Below are positions 42,490-51,667 of a stretch of 64,000 bases of DNA, piece after piece. Both the position numbers and the translations under genes were made by a program. Under the pieces are notes generated by a model. It had not been told where the DNA came from, did no database searches, and saw only the letters and a list, made by a program, of their open reading frames with translations. This DNA comes from Lactarius indigo. Taxonomy: Eukaryota > Basidiomycota > Agaricomycetes > Russulales > Russulaceae. The stretch covers positions 736,903-800,902 of the forward strand of contig JAFKAC010000023.1 in the NCBI GenBank assembly GCA_025766275.1, written 5' to 3'. Each line of letters begins with the position of its first letter. Within the stretch, counting starts at the first letter, position 1.

Positions 42490-43740
42490 TATTATTGATC
42501 TGTATACACAATAATGTGTCCGAGATATATTCTCGGACAATGTTCTTGATCATCTGTCCGAGATACATTCTCGGACAATGTGCCTAATCATCTGTCCGAG
42601 ATATATTCTTGGACAATGTTCATGATCATCTGTCCAAGAATACATCTCAGACAATGCTCTTGATCATCTGTCCAAGAATATATCTTGGACAATATCCTTG
42701 ATAATCTGTCCAAGAGTATACCTCGGACGACGTTCTCAATCATCTGTCTGAGATATATTGTTGGACGTGGTTCTTCACCAACCATCCGAGATATGTTCTC
42801 GGACGTAGATCTTAGCCATCCGTCCGAGATAGTATCTCGGACGTAGATCTTAGCCATCCGTCCGAGATACTATCTCGGACGTAGATCTTAAGCATCCGTC
42901 CGAGATACTATCTCGGACGTAGATCTTAAGCATCCGTCCGAGATACGTTCTCAGACGTAGATCTTAACCGTCCGTCCGAGATACGTTCTCGGACGTAGAT
43001 CTTAAGCATCCGTCCGAGATACGTTCTCGGACGTAGATCTTAGCCATCCGTCCGAGATAGTATCTCGGACGTAGATCTTAAGCATCCGTCCGAGATAGTA
43101 TCTCGGACGTAGATCTTAAGCATCCGTCCGAGATAGTATCTCGGACGTAGATCTTAAGCATCCGTCCGAGATAGTATCTCGGACGTAGATCTTAAGCATC
43201 CGTCCGAGATAGTATCTCGGATGTAGATCTTAAGCATCCATCCGAGATACGTTCTTGGACGTAGATCTTAAGCATCCGTCCGAGATAGTATCTCGGACGT
43301 AGATCTTAAGCATCCGTCCGAGATACTATCTCGGACGTAGATCTTAAGCATCCGTCCGAGATACTATCTCGGACGTAGATCTTAAGCATCCGTCCGAGAT
43401 AGTATCTCGGACGTAGATCTCAAGCATCCGTCCGAGATAGTAACTCGGACGTAGATCTTAGCCATCCGTCCGAGATACTATCTCGGACGAGATCTTAACC
43501 GTCCGTCCGAGATACTATCTTGGATGTAGATCTTAACCGTCCGTCCGATATACTATCTCGGACGTAGATCTTAAGCATCCATCCAAGATAGTATCTCGGA
43601 CGTAGATCTTAAGCATCCGTCCGAGATAGTATCTCGGACGGTGATATTAGCCATCCGTCCAAGATGTGTTCTCGGATGTACTTCTTAGCTGTCCGTCCGA
43701 GATATACTCTCGGACAATAATCACAATCATCTGTCCGAGA
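42490..43740 (+). repeat. Right subterminal 38-bp tandem array
   Basis: About 32 units of 38 bp. The consensus has palindrome arms CGTCCGAGATA and TATCTCGGACG with one central base, then TAGATCTTAAGCATC. The units contain AGATCT and CTTAAG palindromes. The array lies just inside the right terminal repeat. Homogeneous in the centre, degenerate at both edges. Confidence 0.95.
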
Positions 43741-43851
43741 ATGATGGTCCTTGATGCCATATATCCCATATCTTTGAAAATGTCTAATGTGATTCTCCTG
43801 ACAATACACCCTTGGTTTGCGTTCGGTCATCTCACTCGGAGGTATTTATAC

Positions 43852-43997
43852 ATTTTGTCCGTCCGAGCCGACGTCGGTTGACCCATGAGTCTTGGGAGAT
43901 TCTTTGCCGTCGGCCGACATCGGCTGGCCCATGACATATGAAAGATTCTCACCGTCGGTTGGCCCATCAGTTATGGAAGTCATGCCGGATCATTGGC
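43852..43997 (-). repeat. Right terminal inverted repeat of the KDZ transposon
   Basis: Reverse complement of the left end at about 80% identity. Its outer end reads GCCAATGATCC inward; the left end is CACATAATGATT. Confidence 0.88.
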
Positions 43998-44006
43998 TGA
44001 TGCAAT

Positions 44007-44133
44007 GATAAGTCCAGATTGTACAGATCAAATAATATCTAATCTACAAGTCCTGTATATCTAATCTAAAGCAGTCCATGCTGCAAGTCCAGTCCGTATG
44101 AGCTGCTAAGTGTGCAAGGGTCACTTATCAACA
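44007..44133 (-). repeat. Solo LTR B3, third part
   Basis: Resumes after the KDZ duplication and ends CACTTATCAACA, then TCCCT (44134-44138). Confidence 0.9.
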
Positions 44134-44138
44134 TCCCT

Positions 44139-44332
44139 TGGGGTAACTCTCTGCTGAATTGTTGAACCTCTTGAACCCCCTTGAACTCCACTCACATCTT
44201 GAGTATTGTGTCATACTCTGAGATCCTTGTTAACCACTTAAACCTTGCCATTACTGGCTGAACCCTTGCTCATTGACATAAAAAGACCAGACTTGCTCAC
44301 GCCGAGCTGAACATTCCTACTGTAACGTTACA
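44139..44332 (+). repeat. Solo LTR D, right part
   Basis: Completes the LTR begun at 10958 and ends TGTAACGTTACA. Confidence 0.65.
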
Positions 44333-44337
44333 TGGAA

Positions 44338-44830
44338 CATAGGTCCGCTGGCTACGTGGAGTTGAATCTACACCTATTGCAGGGTAAATAGGAGGTGGCA
44401 TGACATGCATGGGAACAGAACGAGAAGGAGGTGCCAGTGATTCCAGGGGCCTATAAGGACAGCAATGAACATGTGTTTGGAGAGTCTCTGGGCGTGACTC
44501 CAGCCAGGAATGAGGCTCCTGTGGTGGTACATTAAATACTAGAAACACATCCAAAATCAATCATTCGAAGCACTTGAAATAAAAGTACTCACAAGCTAGT
44601 CTAATCTCGTCTGGGGTCCTTTTAATAAAAGAGGGGTCTCACCTTTCACAGTCTTCATCCTCCTGCATGGCATGGCCAGCATCTTGTTCCAGACATTTGG
44701 TGCAATATACACGAATCTTGTCTTTGAGAGTATTGGCCCAAACCTCTGGTGGTCGAGGCCCCTTTGAGTTCTGAATGTAGCAGGGGTGATCAGTGAAGAA
44801 TTTATGCCACCAACCATGAGTTGTAGACAT
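44338..44830 (-). pseudogene. hAT/DUF659-like gene, N-terminal exons
   Basis: Minus strand, ATG at 44830: MSTTHGWWHKFFTDHPCYIQ, then NTLKDKIRVYCTKCLEQ with a CxxC resembling a BED-type finger start, ending near 44643 at a GTGAGA donor. A second exon begins near 44540 (VPPQEPHSWLESRPETLQ) and runs to RTYVP at 44338, where LTR D was inserted. The remaining parts are at 10952-10832 and 3034-2467, all in frame. Confidence 0.6.
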
Positions 44831-45921
44831 GAGTGCTGAAGTGCTGATCAAGTTGCCACACTGATAACCTGAGGCCAAAGTTGCTCAAAAAGCTCCTTGA
44901 ATACGACGTGATTTGGCACTCTCAGGATAATTATGGTAGAAGCGAGGAAAAGTGATTCAGTAGCTCAGTAGCTACACTATTGTACATGTAAGCATTAGTT
45001 GTCAACTAAAATACTATATATGGCAACAGTCGCTGTCATAGTTGTCTTAGTCTTGACCCGACTATCGACTATACCCATCAACTGGCACAACACTGGATCA
45101 GGATACTACGATATGTAGAGGTTCAAATCGTCCAATTGACCAGCAAACCTGGCAGGTCTGCTCAAGTTGGTCCCCTGAGTGACCCCAGAAGGCCTGCACT
45201 CCTTGTTCCGCAAGCTCGCTTGCTGATACGGAGTTCCCCATGGTACTAGTACCATAACACAATCCCAACCAGCTGGCATCTCAGAAACCCCAACAACATA
45301 GTGGCTCGCTTCCCAAGTGGGAATATGGTGGTATTACTGTAAATTCGTGCTGGGTGCCTTGCCAGTGCTTTTCTAAATATTTTCCCAAAGAGTGCCATGG
45401 CTCAATGATTGGTATGCCACGTCAAATGAAGGTGTGCCTCTTGCATAAACCCAGGTATATTTGTGAGTGTGGTGGACTAGAAAGGTGAGCCTTTCTTTTT
45501 AGTGGAGTTTTGAATTTAGAGTGTTTGCAATGAGTAAGTTTACGAGTGTTACAAGTGGTTGACACAAAGTTATCATTATGACAGATGCAGAGCACAGGAA
45601 CTGTAATCTTGACTATAATGCCAATTTTTAATGTAACTTACTGTATCGTACCTATCAGGCACAATAAAGGGACGATAGAGTGCCACGTCTATGTCCAGCC
45701 TCCCAGCACACGGTACAGGGGTTGTTGTGGTGACGTCTCCATATATTGGAAGTCTCTTTGAGCGGGTTGGGAAGCTAAGGTGATGTTTCTTGATGATTTA
45801 AGCCCTCTGCCTCACGCGGCCATCTGCATTACCACTAAAGGCAGGGCAGCGATCAAAAGCTGCAAGTAACTCATCTTTATGATTGTGCACAGTATCACAG
45901 CCCTACACCAGGTCGAATTCT
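44831..45921. other. Spacer, no supported gene
   Basis: AT-rich stretch with short direct repeats (AGTAGCTCAGTAGCT). It may contain the 5' end of the hAT-like element and the promoter of the next gene. I see no clear terminal repeat or coding sequence. Confidence 0.5.
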
Positions 45922-47053
45922 ATGACTAGCCCCGAGTCAGTGCTAGTAGCGACTCGGAATACCCTACAACAACGTTCCTTAGGGATTGATGTGGATTTGG
46001 AACAGCGGGAGAGATGGCTTTCGAATGAGGCTTGTTTGTCACCAACATTTCAGCTGACTTTTAATAACCTTGACCACGGCCTGTTGGGAACCAGACTCCT
46101 TCCCGTTTCGATGCTCTCCGCGTAAGAGGCTCCCAATCAATCACGTGTGCTTTCCCACACCAAACTTCCTTTTTTATCCCAACTTCAGCGCCTCGTTACG
46201 CTCATTGCTGCACCCCAGTATCAATACTCGACTCAACAGATGAATCAGGATCTGATGGTAGACGGCTATATCGCCACTACGTTCAACCCTCAGGATGCAG
46301 AAACATACCACTGTATCCTATTGAGGAGGGGTCCTCGTTTTTTACAACCACCCATCCACAACGGGATCTTCTACGCCATGCCTCCACATAGACCAGACCT
46401 CGATCCGCGCCAACCACAAACGCCTTGGGTGATAGACCATATGGTCTGGAACCGGGGTACTGCAATCGGACAGCAGATATGGGCCACGCGTAACCAATAC
46501 GAGCACCTAAGCCCTCCTATCTTTTTTGTCCACCAAAATGGTGCACTTGGCTTGCCTTTAATCCAAGCTGCGGGCGGAGACTGCATGTCTCTCCAAGGCG
46601 CATCCCGACCCGCCCCCCTTGGCGAGACTTGCAGCACCCACGCACAGATTCGTATTAATGTGAGTTGACTATCTTTGTTCAGCTCTCGCGTCGATTGAAT
46701 TGAATAAACATCTTCCAGTGGCGCGGTTATTTCCCATGGGACGATCAAATCATGATTCGGACCCAAACACCAAGGCGAGAAATCATCCAACTCGAGAAGT
46801 TTGTAAAGCACGTGGCCAAGAAAGTGAAAAAGTTCATGGTGACCACGATTCTTCCTCAGAGCTCTCTTCCTTAGGACTAACGGGACGAAACTTTCAGGAT
46901 GAGGGACGTCGGCCTAACTTTTACGACGACGAACAGCGCTATTTAATCGGAAACGGCGGCATCACTCCCAACGATGTTGTGTTGATTGGAGTAGTTCACG
47001 TCTCGCAAGGTAGCTGGATGCCCATTCTCCAGGCAAATCGCTTCTTGTTGTGA
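45922..47053 (+). CDS. Four-exon gene of unknown function, agaricomycete type
   Basis: Best model: exons 45922-46104, 46189-46659, 46719-46838 and 46898-47053, total 930 nt (309 residues), all in phase. Start MTSPESVLVATRNTLQQRS. Exon 2 has LIAAPQYQYSTQQMNQDL, TPWVIDHMVWNRGTAIGQQI and FFVHQNGALGLPLI. Exon 3 has WRGYFPWDDQIMIRTQTPRR and LEKFVKHVAKKVKKFM. Exon 4 has GGITPNDVVLIGVVHVSQGS. Introns 2 and 3 have good GT-AG ends; the first donor (GTTTCG) is weak, and a GTAAGA at 46122 is the alternative but is out of phase. The block WRGYxPWxxQIM...LEKFxKHVA is common in hypothetical proteins of agaricomycetes (from memory). Function unknown. Confidence 0.7.
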
Positions 47054-47690
47054 AAGTCACGGGCACGAGACAAACTGGAGGCACTTGTCGTAATGCAGCT
47101 AGCAGACCAAATACACTCTAATAACCGTACTACTATCGTACCTTACACCCAAATAATTTAGAAGTAATTGTGCATCTGGGTCACCGAGACGTTTTATGTG
47201 CTAACTAATCGCCCTGAGAGGGCCCTGGCCTGCTCTGGACATGATTGACCGCCGCGCCACTCTAACCCCCAAGTCATGGTCATAACTTAGTTTTATCTAC
47301 CATTCGCCACCTGTCCAGAATGACGAAACAATTCTATCGAGGAACAAAGATCGATCGTGTGGGAAATTTCAGGACCGAGAACGTGTTCCTAGCATCTCCA
47401 GAACGGGTTTAGGTCCCCGACAGTGACATGCTGATCGTCCGAGGAGTTTGAGTTGCTTGCTGCATTTCTAGGAACGCCCAAGGGAACGCCGTCTGGGAAC
47501 GTCTCGGAATCGTGGCACCTAAAAGAGCATTATTGGACCCGGCCGGCCCAGATACTACTATCGATTGACCGAAACGCCGAAATAAAAAGTCGCTGCACAC
47601 CATGAGCAAGCTATGGGAGCAGAAGGTAGGTCAGAAGAGACCAGCACTCCACTCAGTCAACAAGTGTTTTTCACACCCAACTAACCTTCA
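47054..47690. other. Intergenic, nothing recognised
   Basis: No open frame with family resemblance, RNA gene or repeat was found in this interval. Confidence 0.5.
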
Positions 47691-48755
47691 ATCGTCCTCT
47701 GGAGGGGCTGGTCTATCCATTTATCTCTTACTTTACCAGCTCCCCAGCGGACGGCACTCACTCCCACCCCTCTAATATCACATATTACCTCGAAATCTCA
47801 GGCTCTGGTCGTCTGTGTCTGCGCCTACTCTTGACAAGCTCCACGCTTTCCTTCGCCACCGCATATATGACAATCATTCGTTCACCGTCGAGTTGGCGTC
47901 GACAGTAGCCCCTTTCTCTGACTCGGGACGTGGTGGAGAGTCCTAGCGAGCAGTTGTCAACGCGAACTCTTCCCACACAGCGCGCACCCTCGTCACCTCA
48001 GCCCTCTTCCTGTCGAAGCTCAACCTAGAGGACGAGGCGTCGCCTCTTTCGACGTCAAGCTCCGGCCCGTCGGAACCCCCGTTCCGAGTCGCCAGTCCGA
48101 GTCGCTTGCTGCTGCTCTAGGCATACCCCGCCGTGTCTGCGGCCTGGTGCACTATGCGCGACAACCACGCTTTGCCCATCGCTATTTTTTATGCTGCGAC
48201 AGACCTGCAACCGTTATCACCTGCTAGAGAGTGCTCCTAGAAGCACGTGACTTCGCGCCATCCAGATTCCAGAGTGCGGTTGGTTTCTCAGACAGGCAAA
48301 TGCCGAAACATTTACCCACTCCCCCACGGGCTTCCCCGCGCGTTGGAGTATGCAACCGCCGGGGTTACCTTTTCTATTGCCAGTGAGGAGGAATGCGCGG
48401 GGGTGACGTCCACTCGAGGTTATCAAGAAACTCGACGGCCATATTCGCGCGCGTTCCCGCACTAATGCTCGATCGGCTTGGGTGGGCGACGAGGGAGAGA
48501 AGGAAGAACTGTGAAATCGGGACGGTTTTCCAGTGCTGGATATCGCGACCAAAGTCTAGGCTTTTGCTGACAAATGGGCATGCACCACCACCGCCTTTTC
48601 GTCAACGAGATGATCGAATATTTAGACTGTCTCATTCCAGTGAGGCATAAGTGGTATAGTGAGGGAGTGGACTCAGGAGCCGTTAGCAGTCGACCAAACT
48701 TCACAGATATTGAATCTTTGAACCACCAATTGGTACCAGTACGGGCCACTCCCCT
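47691..48755 (+). repeat. Degenerate duplicated segment, copy 1
   Basis: The part 47740-48080 (with CACATATTACCTCGA and ATCTCAGGCT) resembles 61120-61430. The part 48080-48755 resembles 56340-56880 (CTGCTGCTC, CGCCGTGTCT, GCGGCCTGGT) and partly 51430-51667. It is flanking DNA duplicated with the DUF6535 and MFS genes. Scraps of coding sequence are possible but no frame survives. Confidence 0.6.
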
Positions 48756-48910
48756 ATCCTACGAAGAGGGCGCAAGAGTCCGCAAGCGAAAGAGAACCCT
48801 GACCGCATTTTCCCTAAATAGGCGAGCCTCTCTGGAACAAAGTTCTTCTCCTTGATCGCATCATCCAGCTCCTTCATTGCGTGATGACACGAACCCGATT
48901 GCCCCTTCAC
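48756..48910 (-). pseudogene. Remnant of a third DUF6535 gene (3' end only)
   Basis: Minus-strand pieces KGQSGSCHHAMKELDDAIKE match VEGQSGSYIDDAIEELDDAI at the C-terminus of the gene at 57301. The DNA around CTACGAAGAGG and CTTGATCGCATCATCCAG also matches. The rest of the gene is deleted up to the 3' flank of the MFS gene. Confidence 0.7.
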
Positions 48911-49215
48911 GTGACGCCGGGACCCTACTTCCTGGACATATGCATCGATACTCGATGCTTGTCCCTTGACGAGTCCGTGACTTCGGCAGGACCTATGTTT
49001 AAATCCGTAATACAATGTGCCGAATCACGACTTTGGACGGACATATCTTATCCTGGGCTCCGCCATGAAGCCCACATGCCCCGAGAAGAGCGAGAAAAGT
49101 CTTACCGAGACAACAACGGACCTCAGACAGACGAAGGACGAACGTGAAAGAACTATATGCTTGTCCTCTAAACTACATAAACTTTTCTCCGTACAACCTG
49201 CACGCGTTCGTAAAT

Positions 49216-51009
49216 TTACTCTTCGTTATGTTTCCATGTGTTATTCGGAAGCTGCACAGCGATGCCGACCCCAAAACCTACAACGGCAAGCAGCACGACA
49301 TACGCAAAGTTTCCGCCCAAAATGTTGTTGTCTAGTGAGAATGCAAACAGTGATGCAGCAGCAGCAGGTCCGACCGCGCGTTGAATCGAGACTATTGTCT
49401 GCGCGACTCCATTCGTAGCGCCGAGAGACCGCTTGTTGGGGGCAGCAGACGATATGTACATAAATATCGTACCTTATCCATCCGCACCACTTTAGTCACC
49501 ACCCAAATTGTAAGGTCCAGGGTAACGTACCAAATCCCATTCCAGAGGACGTCAATGCCGAGAACTGCAGCACGATGAGCAACCCTGTTGCCGGGTTTAG
49601 GCCATGGCTGGAATGGCGTAATGCCAGGTTCTCTAAGGGAAGCATAAAGAACACTGGGAAAAAAAGAATGATGCTGGCGATAAAGACCCGCCGTGGGCCG
49701 AAGCGCCTAACAATGCGCGGGAAGGCGGCGAATTGAAAGACGCCGGTCATCAACCCATATCCTGCCATCCAGGAACCAATAGATGCAGGATTCATGCTGA
49801 GCCCACCAAACTCAACCGACGTCGACCAGACAAGTGGGATCAGAGTTCCAGCTGTCATATCGAGCATCCCCGTCATGCCGTAATTCGCGACCGATATCAC
49901 GACTGGTCTCGTTAGCAGGGCGCGCAATGGTACCGGTTTTTCTGCGTCATCCAATATTTCTCCCGCACCTACTTGAGGATGGTCTGAGTTGCCCTCCTCA
50001 GGGTTAGGCTTCATGACTGGGTCCCTTTTCATAGTCTAGGCGAGCGTGTAAGCAGAGCACCTCCTGAAAGAGCAGACCCAGCAGAGAGGCCAACCTCCTT
50101 CAAGAAAATCGCTGCCAGAGAGAATGATAGGAGAGCATATGAAGCGGTGGCGAGACATGGTAAGAAGTATGGGTATTCTCCCCAGAAAGGATGCGAGAAG
50201 AAATTGGGCCAACGATCTTGTGGCCGCGATAGCACACCACCAATGAAGGGCCTGATAATCCGGATATTAGCAAAAGGAAAATGGGAAGAAGTAGTATACC
50301 ATACATACCCCAGGACGCCACCCACAGCCCAAGTCACTCGTATTAATGAGGAGCCTCGTGCCACGTTCGTTTCATCAGTGAGCTCCGCCATCATACTCTT
50401 CATCACACTAACGTTTCCATTGACCATGCCATGGAAACAACGGCTAGGCCCAACCATTGGTTAGCGTGAACTATATTCCCCAGATCCGAGCCGAACACAC
50501 CTAAAGACAAGTGCTGGAAAAGAACGGGAAAGGCCAAAAAGGACGCTCGAGACAATGGTACCTAGAAGGCCACCTAGAAGTACGGGCTTGCGGCCCACAT
50601 GGTCAGAGAGGCGGCTCCATTGGAGGACAGTAACTGCCTGAGCGGCAAAATACAGGGACACCTATGGATACTATTGGCGCGATACGGGAGAGTGGACAAT
50701 AGACAAAACATACTATAAGTCCTGCGTAGTACCCGACCTTTCTTTCGTCACCACCAACGATTGGGAGCTCACTGACAAGCTGAGGCAGGGGTTACCGATA
50801 AGTCGTGTAATGGAAATCTGCTATGATCGCACCTGGTTTACGTAGGGTCTAATCGAGAGAGACGTGATAGGCTCTGCGAGCTGTAGCAAGAGCAAGATGA
50901 CGATCTGGGTAATCGGAAGAGGTGTTTCCGTTCGTGGAGAATCTGAACCGTGCAGAAGAGGCGTTTCTTCCTCAGGCTCAGGAGTACCTTGGGATCTCTT
51001 GGAGGACAT
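49216..51009 (-). CDS. MFS transporter, DHA1-like (intact copy)
   Basis: Seven exons: 50833-51009, 50714-50779, 50501-50661, 50309-50443, 50095-50251, 49531-50035 and 49216-49472. They sum to 1458 nt (485 residues) with all phases matching and GT-AG introns of 43-59 bp. N-terminus TPEPEEETPLL, then LLLQLAEPITSLSIRPYVNQ. The MFS signature between helices 2 and 3 is LQWSRLSDHVGRKPVLLGG. Later parts have NGNVSVMKSMMAELTDETN, SRPQDRWPNFF, YPYFLPCLATASYALL, FPRIVRRFGPRR and SAAPNKRSLGATNG. The length fits a 12-helix plasma-membrane drug/H+ antiporter-like protein; the substrate is unknown. It has a diverged copy at 61707-63500. Confidence 0.92.
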
Positions 51010-51667
51010 CGGAGTGCGGGTTCCAACAAGTCAGTGACTGGCCGAGCGTGCCCGGGCCGCACTACCCGTGTGGACTCGTTCCCGCGTTTCGAGTCGTGAC
51101 TCCGACACACACAAATCGCCAGAGGCGTTCATCGCCCAATGGTTGTGGACGTTTGTGGTTGGCATTAAGAAGCGGGCAGGCATTGAATGGATAGTCATAT
51201 TCAAACTCGGATCGATGGACACCCGGGAGCTCGAAGGTACGCCCTCTCCTGATTGGCCGAGATCGTATTTAATTTCTCCTTATAGCGTGGGCTTATCCCA
51301 CACACATCATGCAGTATATGAACAGGCTTGGTACAACCTGAAGCTGCAGCTCACGGGACAGACCAAACTCTACCCAGCCAGCAACGCCCCAAGGGCGGAG
51401 CGTCTTGATTCCCGCCAGCCGGCTCTACCCGGACCCACTTTCGATCGGCTCGAATGGGCGGACGAGGACGAGAAGGCGACGCCATCATGATGTGATCGGG
51501 GCGGTTTACCGCAGTTGGGTGTATACGGTGCGAGCAAAGGCAGAGATCAATTACTGACAATCGTACAAGCATCATCACCGCTCCTTCGTCAACTACGAAT
51601 ATTTAGACTATCCTATTACAGTGAAACACCGGTATTTGGTACTGGTAAGGGCCAATATTGCGCAACT
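51010..51667. other. Intergenic, shared 3' flank of DUF6535 genes
   Basis: 51430-51667 resembles 48470-48755 (GATCGGCT, AATATTTAGACT, CAGTGAAGC-like blocks). It contains the promoter side of the MFS gene at its left. No gene seen. Confidence 0.5.

Larger units (their letters stand above)
28260..43997 (+). mobile_element. KDZ DNA transposon with cargo genes, 15.7 kb
   Basis: Ends are imperfect inverted repeats of about 147 bp. The flanks carry TGATGCAAT on both sides (28251-28259, 43998-44006); the true duplication may be 7-9 bp, and 8 bp is usual for the superfamily. It interrupts LTR B3, whose sequence resumes at 44007. It encodes a KDZ transposase, at least four further spliced genes and several tandem arrays with a TCGGAC core. 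Gene order: two genes leftward (29170-32974), then three rightward (33375-42170). The transposase looks full-length, so this may be autonomous. Confidence 0.9.

Noticed and set aside
42490..43740. CRISPR-like regular repeats
   Set aside because: Units are contiguous 38-bp tandem repeats without unique spacers, in a eukaryotic transposon end.
28260..43997. TET/JBP oxygenase expected in some fungal KDZ elements
   Set aside because: No HxD...H double-stranded beta-helix pattern or related block was seen in any cargo exon.
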